64,000 bases of DNA from contig CAJXZL010000004.1 of assembly GCA_913063165.1 (NCBI GenBank), positions 23,308 through 87,307 of the forward strand. Reading direction: 5' to 3'. Source of the DNA: an uncultured Saccharospirillaceae bacterium (lineage in GTDB: Bacteria; Pseudomonadota; Gammaproteobacteria; Pseudomonadales; Natronospirillaceae). The notes under the pieces were generated by a model. It ran no database searches, was not told where the DNA came from, and saw nothing but the letters and a program-made list of their open reading frames with translations. The position numbers were made by a program, and so were the translations under genes. This document shows positions 39,639-49,838 of this stretch, piece after piece (position 1 is the stretch's first letter; each line of letters starts with the position of its first letter).

Positions 39639-40343
39639 TTAGTCAATCTTTTGTGTCCAACGGTCGTTTTTAAAAGTTTGCAGCGGTTTAAAGCGTGATT
39701 TATAGGCCATTTTGTCGCTATCAGCAATCCAGTAGCCCAGATAAACAAACGGCAAGCCGAGTTTTTCAGACAGCCGAATCAGGTGCAAAATCGATAGGGT
39801 GCCGATACCCCGTTTTTCATAGGCAATATCGAACCAAGTATAGAGGGCAGACAAGCCGGTCGATAATTGGTCCACCACCGTACAGCCAACCAGTTGGTCG
39901 CCTTGACGAAATTCGATGATGGCCGTGTTGGGGAAGCCTTCGAGCAAAAATTGCCGGTATTGGGATTCAGAAGGGGGGTACATATCGCCATCGGCATGCC
40001 GCATATTGATATACCGCTCGAACAGGTCGTAATGGTCTTGATGAAATACCAATGGGCGCAGGACCAAGTCAATATCGGCATTCTTTTTTAGCGTCCTTTT
40101 AAATGAGCGCGTCCATCGAAAATCTGGAATCGAGACGCGGGAGCTTTCGCAGCGGTTGCAGTCGGGACAATGCGGTCGGTAAATCTGTTTTCCAGAGCGT
40201 CGAAACCCTTGCAGATTCAGTAACTCTAACAGACTAGGGTCTACCGCCTGTTTGGGGTCAAGAAAGATGGTTTGCGATTCGCGATTCGCCAAATAACTAC
40301 AAGGGTGCACCCCTGTTTGATAGAACACCAGTTCTTGGCTCAT
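39639..40343 (-). CDS. bpt: Aspartate/glutamate leucyltransferase (Bpt, ATE family)
   Basis: 234 residues. Uses Leu-tRNA to add Leu to N-terminal Asp/Glu, making a ClpS-readable N-degron. ATE signatures: CSYLANRESQTIF, YRPHCPDCNRCESSRV (the Cys cluster), and YTWFDIAYEKRGIGTLSI, then YLGYWIADSDKMAYKSRF. Overlaps aat by 4 nt; the two transferases are cotranscribed next to clpS-clpA. Confidence 0.95.
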   Translation of the reverse strand: MSQELVFYQTGVHPCSYLANRESQTIFLDPKQAVDPSLLELLNLQGFRRSGKQIYRPHCPDCNRCESSRVSIPDFRWTRSFKRTLKKNADIDLVLRPLVFHQDHYDLFERYINMRHADGDMYPPSESQYRQFLLEGFPNTAIIEFRQGDQLVGCTVVDQLSTGLSALYTWFDIAYEKRGIGTLSILHLIRLSEKLGLPFVYLGYWIADSDKMAYKSRFKPLQTFKNDRWTQKID

Positions 40344-41083
40344 GTGGCTAGTACCTGCTGAATCAGTTGGTCTTTGCTGATCGATTGCTGCCAGTTCCAG
40401 CTTTTAGCGTCTGCCAGCACCTCGGCCAATACCGCCGGGGTATGGTCTCGCAGCAGCGATTCAAAGGCCAATCGGGGTATCAGGTGGGCACCAAACGCCA
40501 ATAGGTGGTCACTGGGTACTTGGCAATCGATCAGGGTGACGTGTGGGTGTCCAGCAAACAGAGCCAGCAATGCATAGCGTGAGGCACTTTGCTTGTCTGA
40601 AAACATCGATTCACCAAAAAACACATCGCCCATGGCAATTCCATACATACCACCGATTAAGGTATCGCCTTCCCACACCTCAACCGAATGCGCCAGACCT
40701 GCGTGGTGGGCATCGCAATAGGCAGCCATCAGATCTTCGGTTATCCATGTGCCTTCATCGTCTCTACTATCGGCGCAACGCGCAATCACCCGCTCAAAGC
40801 ACTGATCAAAGGTAATATGGGTGAGGGGACTGTTGCGTAATTGCCGCTTAAAGGTGCGATTCAAACGCACGCCTGTGCGGCTCAAAACCATCCGTGGGTC
40901 AGGTGACCACCACAAAATCGGGTCTTCTTCGTTAAACCAAGGGAAAATGCCTCGGTGGTAAGCAGCCAATAACCAATTCACCGACAACGTGCCGCCAGAG
41001 GCCAAAAGACCATTAGGATCAGTCATCGCCAGAGCGGTGTCTGGGAACTCTGGAAAGTCGGTGTTATCGGGCGGCTGTGTCAT
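40340..41083 (-). CDS. aat: Leucyl/phenylalanyl-tRNA-protein transferase
   Basis: 247 residues. Adds Leu or Phe to N-terminal Lys/Arg. Family motifs: FPxxxxALxxPNGLLA-like (here DTALAMTDPNGLLASGG), YHRGIFPWFNEEDPILWWSPDPRMVL (split here), HSVEVWEGDTLIGGMYGIAMG, and FFGESMFSDKQSASRYAL. First of the aat-bpt pair. Its start faces ftsK across a 257-nt gap. Confidence 0.96.
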   Translation of the reverse strand: MTQPPDNTDFPEFPDTALAMTDPNGLLASGGTLSVNWLLAAYHRGIFPWFNEEDPILWWSPDPRMVLSRTGVRLNRTFKRQLRNSPLTHITFDQCFERVIARCADSRDDEGTWITEDLMAAYCDAHHAGLAHSVEVWEGDTLIGGMYGIAMGDVFFGESMFSDKQSASRYALLALFAGHPHVTLIDCQVPSDHLLAFGAHLIPRLAFESLLRDHTPAVLAEVLADAKSWNWQQSISKDQLIQQVLAT

Positions 41084-41340
41084 TCCGGCGCTCGTTGCAT
41101 AGAAGGTGGGTTATTGTGTCAGTCTTCCCTTGATTTTCAAAGGGTTGGCTGTGCTTATTTCCAGATTCAGGTACACTAAACATCGACCGACAATGTGCGA
41201 CAATGCTAAGCGTTTGACGGAGACACATCCGGTCTGTTTGCTGGCTAACATCATTTATTGGCCTGATTTATTGGGTGGCATGACAGTGGTATATTGTTCG
41301 CGATATAACGACCCGTATTTTTGGTGAGGAAGGAACCGTT

Positions 41341-43644
41341 TTGACAAAAACGACAGAAAATCCAAGCAACCGTTTTTGGGCGAGTATTAAGCACCGATGT
41401 GCACACGAAGGCACATTGATTGGGCTGATACTGGTCGCTGGTTATTTGGGATTGGCCCTATTTGGCTATAGCGCACATGACCCTGGGTTTACCTATGCAG
41501 GGCATAATTCTGATGTCCGCAATATTATGGGGCCATCTGGTGCTTGGATCGCCAATGTGTTGATCAGTGCCATCGGTGTTCTGGCTTATGTTGTGCCGGT
41601 GTGGGCGGTGGTGCGTGCCAGTATCTTATTTCGGGAACGCCGCAAACAATACGAATGGCACTGGGGCCTGTTTGCGTTGCGTTGGATCGGTGGTCTGTTG
41701 GTCATGCTGTCGGGCGCGGGATTGGCGGCCTTGCATTTCCAATTTGAAGGCACCATGAGCGCAGGCGGTTTCATCGGATTGTGGGTGTCAGAGCTGCTGT
41801 TTTTCCAGCTGAATTTATTGGGTACGACGCTGGTACTGTTCGCCTTATTTATTTTTAGCCTCACCGTCGCTTTTCATGTGTCTTGGTTGCGGGTGATGGA
41901 CAACACCGGTGACCTAACCCTGCGCTTTTTTGCATGGGTAAAAGCCAAAATTCATCTGTACCGTGTTGGGCGCAGTGAGCAAAAACAAACCAAGGCCTTT
42001 TTGGAAACCCGAAAGGCCAATTTGGAAATTTCGATAGAGAAGCAGTCAGAGCGCAAGCCGCCTACGATTCGTGCCCCAAAAATGAAACCCGCTGATAGTC
42101 CGTCACCTAAGGTGCAGCAGCAGTCATTATTTGATAACCGTTCGCTAGGACAACTGCCGTCAATCGATCTGCTAGACCGTGCCGATTCGAAACGTAAGAT
42201 GGGCTACGACAAGGCCACACTCGAAGCCATGTCGCGGATGTTAGAGATTAAATTGAAAGACTTTGGTGTCGATGCAGAAGTGGTGGCAGTGGCTCCAGGC
42301 CCGGTCATTACCCGATTTGAAATCCAACCCGCGCCCGGCATTAAGGTATCTAAGATCAGCAACATTGCCAAAGACTTGGCCCGTTCTATGGCCATGGTCA
42401 GTGTGCGTGTGGTTGAGATCATCCCCGGTAAAACCGTGGTGGGCATCGAAGTACCGAATGAAAATCGCGGTATGGTCATGCTGAGCGAAATTCTGTCTTC
42501 AAAGGCCTATCAGGATGCGCCTTCACCTGTGGCGCTTGGTCTTGGACACGACATTGGCGGCTCTCCTGTGGTGGTCGATTTGGCAAAAATGCCCCACTTG
42601 TTAGTAGCGGGTACCACGGGTTCTGGTAAGTCGGTCGGTGTAAACTCAATGCTGATCAGCATGCTGTATAAGGCAACGCCAGAGCAGGTAAGGCTGATTT
42701 TGGTTGATCCAAAAATGTTGGAATTGTCTATATACGAAGGCATTCCCCATCTGTTGACCCCAGTGATCACCGACATGAAGGATGCCGCCAATGGGTTGCG
42801 TTGGTGTGTGGGTGAGATGGAACGGCGCTATAAACTGATGGCGTCAGTGGGTGTGCGTAACCTAGCGGGTTACAACAAAAAAGTTTTGGATGCTGAGAAA
42901 GCAGGGGCTCCGATTAAAGATCCTTTATGGAAAGCCGAAGACCACCTCGACACCGAGAATATCCCCGATCTGGGTACACTGCCGGTCATCGTCGTCGTTA
43001 TCGATGAATTTGCCGACATGATGATGGTGGTCGGTAAAAAGGTCGAAGAGTTGATCGCGCGTTTGGCGCAAAAAGCCCGCGCAGCGGGTATTCATTTAAT
43101 TCTGGCTACCCAGCGACCATCGGTGGACGTCATCACCGGCCTGATTAAAGCCAACATTCCAACCCGTATTGCGTTCCAAGTATCCTCTAAGATCGACTCA
43201 CGGACGATTTTGGACCAAGGTGGCGCTGAAAGTCTGTTGGGTAACGGAGACATGCTGTATATGCCTCCGGGCACCAGCTTGCCAGAACGTGTCCATGGCG
43301 CCTTTGTCTCAGACGATGAGGTGCATGCCGTGGTGTCAGAGTGGAAATTGCGCGGCCAACCGAATTATATCAGTGAAATTACCGACGGCACCTCCGACGA
43401 CGGCAGTTCGGGCATGGGCGGATTCAGTGAAGACAGTGATGAAGGCGATGTCTTGTTCGATGAAGCGGTGGCATTTGTTACTGAGACACGCAAAGCCTCG
43501 ATATCATCGGTACAGCGAAAATTTAGAATCGGCTATAACCGTGCGGCCCGTTTGGTCGAAACCATGGAGAATGCAGGCGTCGTCAGTGCTGCAGGACACA
43601 ATGGCGCGCGAGAAGTGTTGGCACCGCCACCACCTAGGCCTTAG
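41341..43644 (+). CDS. ftsK: DNA translocase FtsK
   Basis: 767 residues. N-terminal four or five TM segments (about 17-180) anchor it at the septum; a short linker leads to the RecA-like motor with Walker A GTTGSGKS (from 424) and Walker B VVVIDEFADMM (from about 551). The C-terminal gamma winged helix (VQRKFRIGYNRAARLVETMENAGVVS) reads polar KOPS sites. Starts with TTG behind GAGGAAGGA. It coordinates chromosome dimer resolution with division. Heads ftsK-lolA-rarA-crcB-serS; trxB, found between aat and ftsK in Pseudomonas, is absent here. Confidence 0.95.
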   Translation: MTKTTENPSNRFWASIKHRCAHEGTLIGLILVAGYLGLALFGYSAHDPGFTYAGHNSDVRNIMGPSGAWIANVLISAIGVLAYVVPVWAVVRASILFRERRKQYEWHWGLFALRWIGGLLVMLSGAGLAALHFQFEGTMSAGGFIGLWVSELLFFQLNLLGTTLVLFALFIFSLTVAFHVSWLRVMDNTGDLTLRFFAWVKAKIHLYRVGRSEQKQTKAFLETRKANLEISIEKQSERKPPTIRAPKMKPADSPSPKVQQQSLFDNRSLGQLPSIDLLDRADSKRKMGYDKATLEAMSRMLEIKLKDFGVDAEVVAVAPGPVITRFEIQPAPGIKVSKISNIAKDLARSMAMVSVRVVEIIPGKTVVGIEVPNENRGMVMLSEILSSKAYQDAPSPVALGLGHDIGGSPVVVDLAKMPHLLVAGTTGSGKSVGVNSMLISMLYKATPEQVRLILVDPKMLELSIYEGIPHLLTPVITDMKDAANGLRWCVGEMERRYKLMASVGVRNLAGYNKKVLDAEKAGAPIKDPLWKAEDHLDTENIPDLGTLPVIVVVIDEFADMMMVVGKKVEELIARLAQKARAAGIHLILATQRPSVDVITGLIKANIPTRIAFQVSSKIDSRTILDQGGAESLLGNGDMLYMPPGTSLPERVHGAFVSDDEVHAVVSEWKLRGQPNYISEITDGTSDDGSSGMGGFSEDSDEGDVLFDEAVAFVTETRKASISSVQRKFRIGYNRAARLVETMENAGVVSAAGHNGAREVLAPPPPRP

Positions 43645-43670
43645 GCACCCCATAAAGAATAGGAAACCTC

Positions 43671-44303
43671 ATGTTAAGACAGTGTAAAACCGGTTTACTC
43701 GTTGCGTTAGTCAGCTTGAGTGCTGTCACGATTCAGGCTGATACCCTGTCTGATTTCACCACATTGCTCACCAGCCATGACCGATTTGAAGCTGCTTTTG
43801 AGCAGGTGACACGGGGCCAAAGTGGGGCGGTATTGTCCGAAGTGTCGGGCAGCCTACAAATGCAACGCCCCAATCAGTTTTACTGGTTGTCGTATCCGCC
43901 ACAGGAACAGGCGGTCATCTCTGATGGCACGACACTGTGGGTCTATGACATCGACCTAGAACAGGTCACAGTGCAAAATGCCGGCGACAGTTTACATGAT
44001 TCACCAGCGGTTATTTTAAGTGGTGACGCACAAAAAATTGCATCGCAATACCGTATCGAGCAAACCGTGCTTGACGGTACCAAAACCCGGTTTCAACTCA
44101 TCCCCTTGGCCAATGAGTCGACCCTCAAGTCGCTCGACTTTAGCTTCGACGGGAACCGGCTTGAACGTTTATGGCTCGCAGACAGTCTGGGTCAAGTCAC
44201 GGTGATCACGCTCAGTGAACATCAGTATGCCCCAGCGTTTGATGAAACACGTTTTCAATTTGTGGCGCCCGAGGGTGTCGATGTGATGGATCAGCGTCCG
44301 TGA
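43671..44303 (+). CDS. lolA: Outer-membrane lipoprotein carrier protein LolA
   Basis: 210 residues with a signal peptide ending near TIQA-DT. LolA carries lipoproteins from LolCDE to LolB across the periplasm. Motifs: FEAAFEQVT, SGSLQMQRPNQFYWLSYPP, DGTTLWVYDIDLEQVT. 26 nt after ftsK. Its stop overlaps the rarA GTG start. Confidence 0.94.
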   Translation: MLRQCKTGLLVALVSLSAVTIQADTLSDFTTLLTSHDRFEAAFEQVTRGQSGAVLSEVSGSLQMQRPNQFYWLSYPPQEQAVISDGTTLWVYDIDLEQVTVQNAGDSLHDSPAVILSGDAQKIASQYRIEQTVLDGTKTRFQLIPLANESTLKSLDFSFDGNRLERLWLADSLGQVTVITLSEHQYAPAFDETRFQFVAPEGVDVMDQRP

Positions 44304-45625
44304 GTGAGTTGTTTGCGCAGGATACGCCGCTGAAGCCGTTGGCTGAGCGTATGCGTCCTATCAGTTTGGATGACATAAAGGGTCAAGATGCGATCATCGG
44401 CCCCGGTAAACCGCTGCGCAAAGCGATAGAACAAGACCAACTGCACTCCATGATATTGTGGGGGCCACCAGGGGTAGGGAAAACCACCTTGGCGCGTTTG
44501 TTAGCGCATTTGAGTGGCTGTCGCTTTGAAACCTTGTCAGCGGTGCTGTCTGGCGTCAAAGAAATCAGAGAGAGCGTGGCAAAGGCACAGCAAGCCCAAA
44601 TGCGGGGTATCAAGTCGGTATTGTTCGTCGACGAGGTACACCGGTTTAACAAGGGCCAGCAGGATGCCTTTTTACCCTATGTCGAAGACGGTACCATTAT
44701 CTTTGTGGGTGCCACGACGGAAAACCCGTCTTTTGAATTGAATAACGCTTTATTGTCACGTGCCCGTGTCTATCGGTTAGCGTCGTTAACCGCGACAGAT
44801 CTAGACGCGGTATTCCAACGTGCCGTTCAGCAAGACGACACGCTGCGGGCTGCGCAGCTAACCATTGATCCCGATGCTTATGACCTGTTATTGGCGTCCT
44901 GTGATGGCGATGCCCGCAAGTTACTAGGGTTTGTTGAATTGCTCGGTGACATTGCCGAACCCGGTGTGTCAATCAATCAGGGCCACATCGGTGAACTCTT
45001 GGCGACGCGTGTGCGACGTTTTGACAAGGGCGGTGATGTTTTTTACGAACAAATATCAGCCATGCACAAGTCGGTGCGGGGCTCGTCCCCCGATGGCGCG
45101 CTGTATTGGCTGTGTCGCATGTTAGACGGCGGCTGTGATCCGCTCTATGTCGCACGACGGTTGGTACGAATGGCGTCAGAAGACATTGGAAATGCCGACC
45201 CACGGGCGTTAGAAATGTGCATCAATGCGTGGCATGCGCAAGAGCGCCTAGGAAGCCCTGAAGGAGAATTGTCTCTTGCTCAGGCCGTGGTGTATTTGGC
45301 CAGTGCTCCCAAGAGCAATGCGGTCTATAAGGCTTACAATACCTGTATGGCGCTGGTACGTGAGGGGCAGGACCATGAAGTACCCATGCATTTGCGAAAC
45401 GCACCGACCACATTGATGTCACAGGTTGGCATGGGTGAGGGATATCGCTACGCACATGATGAGCCGAATGGCTATGCCGCTGGCGAGCAGTATTTGCCAG
45501 AAGCGCTCAAAGACCAACGATTTTATGAACCGGTTGATCGCGGGCTTGAAATAAAAATTGGCAGCAAACTCGACCAACTGAGACAATGGGACAAAGACAG
45601 CGCAACCAAAAGGTATGATAAATAA
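44300..45625 (+). CDS. rarA: Replication-associated recombination protein RarA (MgsA-type AAA+ ATPase)
   Basis: 441 residues. AAA+ ATPase of the clamp-loader clade that acts at stalled forks and binds SSB. Starts at GTG overlapping the lolA stop as GTGA. N-terminal PLAERMRPISLDDIKGQDAIIGPGKPL, Walker [13 protein letters not shown], Walker B VLFVDEVHRFNKGQQDAFLP, sensor 1 GATTENPSFELN, and C-terminal tetramerisation domain with HYRxA-like sequences. In the order lolA-rarA-crcB-serS. Confidence 0.95.
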   Translation: MSELFAQDTPLKPLAERMRPISLDDIKGQDAIIGPGKPLRKAIEQDQLHSMILWGPPGVGKTTLARLLAHLSGCRFETLSAVLSGVKEIRESVAKAQQAQMRGIKSVLFVDEVHRFNKGQQDAFLPYVEDGTIIFVGATTENPSFELNNALLSRARVYRLASLTATDLDAVFQRAVQQDDTLRAAQLTIDPDAYDLLLASCDGDARKLLGFVELLGDIAEPGVSINQGHIGELLATRVRRFDKGGDVFYEQISAMHKSVRGSSPDGALYWLCRMLDGGCDPLYVARRLVRMASEDIGNADPRALEMCINAWHAQERLGSPEGELSLAQAVVYLASAPKSNAVYKAYNTCMALVREGQDHEVPMHLRNAPTTLMSQVGMGEGYRYAHDEPNGYAAGEQYLPEALKDQRFYEPVDRGLEIKIGSKLDQLRQWDKDSATKRYDK

Positions 45626-46020
45626 TGGGCCCGTTTCATTGGAGTCTGCTACTCGTTATTGGTATGGGCGGTGCATTGGGCGCGGTCGCACGATACAGTG
45701 TGGTGCATCTAACCGCGCCTTGGAGTCGTAATGGCTTCCCGATAGGTACTTTTTTGGCCAATCTGAGTGGAAGTTTCTTGATTGGCTTGGCTTTTGTATT
45801 TTTCTTTTTAAAATACCCCGCTATGTTTTCACACTGGCGTAGCCATATTATGGTGGGTTTTCTAGGTGCTTTTACGACCTTTTCAACCTTTGCTTTAGAA
45901 TCTTGGACACTGTACCTGCAAGGCCATCTTAGTATGGCCATCGGATACGCTATTGCCAGCCTGGTGGGCTGTGTTATGGCCGTTGCCGCCGGTTACGGTA
46001 TTGCCAAACTTATTATCTAA
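45625..46020 (+). CDS. crcB: Fluoride exporter CrcB/Fluc
   Basis: 131 residues, four TM helices. Family motifs: GGALGAVARY, NLSGSFLIG, and GFLGAFTTFSTFALE, with the fluoride-path Phe and Thr residues. Works as an inverted dimer to export fluoride. Its ATG overlaps the rarA stop as TAATG. No fluoride riboswitch is seen, as expected inside an operon. Confidence 0.94.
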   Translation: MGPFHWSLLLVIGMGGALGAVARYSVVHLTAPWSRNGFPIGTFLANLSGSFLIGLAFVFFFLKYPAMFSHWRSHIMVGFLGAFTTFSTFALESWTLYLQGHLSMAIGYAIASLVGCVMAVAAGYGIAKLII

Positions 46021-46026
46021 TATTGA

Positions 46027-47334
<1,308 letters not shown>

Positions 47335-47367
47335 CCCAAGCGGGTTTGGTCCACCACAGCCCACATG

Positions 47368-47402
47368 AAAACACCCGACTGCGTGAGCAGCGGGTGTTTT
47401 TT
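47368..47402. terminator. Terminator after serS, shared with the convergent HD-GYP gene
   Basis: AAAACACCCG and CGGGTGTTTT flank an inner CTGC-GTGA-GCAG stem with one bulged A; T-runs occur on both strands. Confidence 0.92.
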
Positions 47403-47432
47403 AGTAGAGGCGACCACAATCAATTTCAATGG

Positions 47433-48707
47433 TTAGGTTGTTGCGAGATGTAAACAGTCCTCCGGATAGGCACATATTACTTCTAAAATCATGGGGTCAA
47501 ACTTGGCTTGTCTTGTCATCTCGATCAAAGTTGCCAAGGTGTCAGACAAACTCTGTCCCCATCGATAAGGGCGATCTTCAATAAGGGCTCGGAATGCATT
47601 GGCCATTTTTACAATATTGGCTTCCATATTGTAGGGTTGGTACTGTACGCCCGAGCCTGTTTCGACAGTGGTTTTGTGTGTTGATGACGCCCACAAAGTC
47701 ACATCCTCAATACCCTTAATATGGTTAAGAATGTCATAGGTGTGGTTGGGATGTTCATGCAATATCGCACGTTCCTGCAACGAGAGCGGGCCTGCTTTAT
47801 CCAATATATGGTCTGGCACATGCATTTTTCCGACGTTGTGTAACAGTCCTGCCATTTCTATTTTTTCACATATGGGTAGTGGAAGGTTGCACCGTTGAGC
47901 TAAAAACCGTGCAATAAGTCCTACTGAATGGGAGTGATGTTGGGTGAAACGGCTCTTCTGATCGGCAATACGACCAAAAATACGCGCCATCTTTCTGATG
48001 TCTTCACCTACGATGATTTGGTCTTGCAAAGAAAACTCATGTGCGTTGACGAATGTGACGACCGAGGCAGACTCCATACCGTTCCAAAAAGATTTGGACG
48101 GCGCGAGGGAAATATAGGCTTCATTGATTTTAGGTGAAAATAGCACGTTGGTCGCGGTGTTGAGCTTTTCTGTTATCTCGACAATGGCGTGGGTGTCAAT
48201 CACGTCACGCTGCTGAGCGAGAGTATCCAAACGGTCAGCAAAGAAAATGATGTTGGCCATTTCAGCGTGGGCTGATGAAATATTAGCTGCTTTAAGAGAG
48301 CGCCAGGGTGTGTGATGGTATTTGATGGCTTGTGCACAATAGGCAAGGGGTGAGAAGTCGGCCAACAGGTCATGGCCCACATTGCAATGCTCTGTGGTAT
48401 TCACATTGAGTGGAATAAAGGTGCGGGTGAGTGCGCCATGTAGCCTTTGGGTAGACACCCCACAGTCATGCACCATACCCGCGTTAAACAAAATCTCCAA
48501 GGCTTCCCCGCGGTAGCCTAGAGCAGCGCCTATTTTCGTCGCAATGTAGGCTACCCGTTTACCATGATGAACATCAGTGAAGCCGGTCAGGCTAATCATA
48601 TGTTCAAGCGCAATAACAACGTGCCTGACATGAACTTGAATGCCATGGTTGTCAGACCGTTGTGGCATAAAAACGCCTGGTTCAGAATCCCTATTGAGTA
48701 GTGTCAT
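47433..48707 (-). CDS. Double HD / HD-GYP-like protein with degenerate C-terminal site
   Basis: 424 residues, soluble. The N-terminal HD domain keeps its ligands: H48, HD at 80-81 (AGMVHDCGVS), H112, and HH at 131-132. The C-terminal domain resembles HD-GYP (GLLHNVGKMHVPDHILDKAGPL, HEHPNHTYDIL) but HD is His290-Asn291, the HHExxDGxGYP stretch reads THKTTVETGSGVQ, and the GYP is lost. HD-GYP proteins hydrolyse c-di-GMP; here catalysis, if any, should come from the N-terminal domain, with the C-terminal one a possible binding domain. Convergent with serS. Confidence 0.85.
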   Translation of the reverse strand: MTLLNRDSEPGVFMPQRSDNHGIQVHVRHVVIALEHMISLTGFTDVHHGKRVAYIATKIGAALGYRGEALEILFNAGMVHDCGVSTQRLHGALTRTFIPLNVNTTEHCNVGHDLLADFSPLAYCAQAIKYHHTPWRSLKAANISSAHAEMANIIFFADRLDTLAQQRDVIDTHAIVEITEKLNTATNVLFSPKINEAYISLAPSKSFWNGMESASVVTFVNAHEFSLQDQIIVGEDIRKMARIFGRIADQKSRFTQHHSHSVGLIARFLAQRCNLPLPICEKIEMAGLLHNVGKMHVPDHILDKAGPLSLQERAILHEHPNHTYDILNHIKGIEDVTLWASSTHKTTVETGSGVQYQPYNMEANIVKMANAFRALIEDRPYRWGQSLSDTLATLIEMTRQAKFDPMILEVICAYPEDCLHLATT

Positions 48708-48985
48708 ACCGTTGACCCAAAAGTAATTATTTACGTCATATCTGCTCTAAGAGCATGCTTATTATATTTTTCATTATAGTCGATTTTAATAATTTGCAAG
48801 ATTGGGTGCGTTTTTTTTCGCCAAGCAGCGTGCTAGCGCCCGTCAAATTGCCCTTATCACAGGATATTCAATGAAAAATTAATACCGCTTTGTGGCGCAA
48901 TTCATTATTGAATGCTGCACACTTGCTAGAATAGATACCAACACAGAACAAATTTATCTCAGGGTACTGTCATAGAGGAAAGACC

Positions 48986-49747
48986 ATGTTTAAGCGCGCC
49001 ATAGTGAGAACACCCAGTCCATCACTTATCGACGGCATTACCACGGCCTCGTTAGGCTTACCGAACTATACATTGGCATTGCAACAACATGCCGCCTATG
49101 TCGCCGCATTAAAATCTTGTGGATTAGAAGTCACGACCTTGGCACCAGACGACCGCTTTCCTGATGCTACGTTTGTTGAAGACGTGGCATTGTTGACCCC
49201 GCGTTGTGCCATAGTCACCCGTCCAGGGGCTCCAACACGTTTAGCCGAATCGACACTTATCGGACCCGTACTGTCCCATTTCTATGCTGATATTGAATAC
49301 ATCAAAGCGCCAGGTACGGTAGAAGCGGGCGACATTATGATGGTGGGATTACATTTTTATATAGGCCTCTCTGCCCGCACCAACCAAGCAGGTGCCGACC
49401 AAGTGATTGCCATTCTGAAACGTTACAATATGTCTGGTTCCGTTGTGCCACTGTCAGAGGTATTGCACCTCAAAACCGGGTTGAGTTATTTGGAAGACAA
49501 CCAATTGGTGGTGGGTGGAGAATTTAAGACCTGTGCACTCTTTGCCGGCTTCAACAAGATTGAAATTGACGATGATGAAGCCTATGCCGCCAACTGCGTT
49601 TGGATCAATAACAAAGTGCTCCTGCCAGCCGGCTTTCCAAAAGCAGAGCGCGCATTAAGCGCTGCTGGATTCGACCTGATCACTGTGGACATGTCAGAAT
49701 TCCAGAAAATTGATGGTGGCTTGAGTTGCCTGTCATTGCGGTTCTAG
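48986..49747 (+). CDS. Dimethylarginine dimethylaminohydrolase (DDAH)
   Basis: 253 residues, colinear with P. aeruginosa DDAH (254). Hydrolyses methylated arginines to citrulline and methylamines. Substrate and catalytic residues: FPDATFVED (Asp60, Glu65 region), Glu114 in TVEAGDIMM, His161 in VLHLKTG, and nucleophile Cys248 in GGLSCLSLRF. GAGGAAAG precedes the ATG. Monocistronic or cotranscribed with the flavoprotein gene 91 nt downstream. Confidence 0.93.
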   Translation: MFKRAIVRTPSPSLIDGITTASLGLPNYTLALQQHAAYVAALKSCGLEVTTLAPDDRFPDATFVEDVALLTPRCAIVTRPGAPTRLAESTLIGPVLSHFYADIEYIKAPGTVEAGDIMMVGLHFYIGLSARTNQAGADQVIAILKRYNMSGSVVPLSEVLHLKTGLSYLEDNQLVVGGEFKTCALFAGFNKIEIDDDEAYAANCVWINNKVLLPAGFPKAERALSAAGFDLITVDMSEFQKIDGGLSCLSLRF

Positions 49748-49838
49748 TGCCGTCGTGTTCTGGAAACAAAATACGCTATAATCGCAGCTATTCAGGCAGC
49801 CAAAAGGCCTGCCTACGTTAAATGAGACCCCTGTTGTC

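Noticed and set aside
45500..45660. Fluoride riboswitch upstream of crcB
   Set aside because: crcB overlaps the rarA stop codon, leaving no leader, and no riboswitch-like fold is apparent.
47433..48707. Active c-di-GMP phosphodiesterase based on HD-GYP similarity
   Set aside because: The GYP motif and the HD Asp of the C-terminal domain are absent, so I call it HD-GYP-like only.
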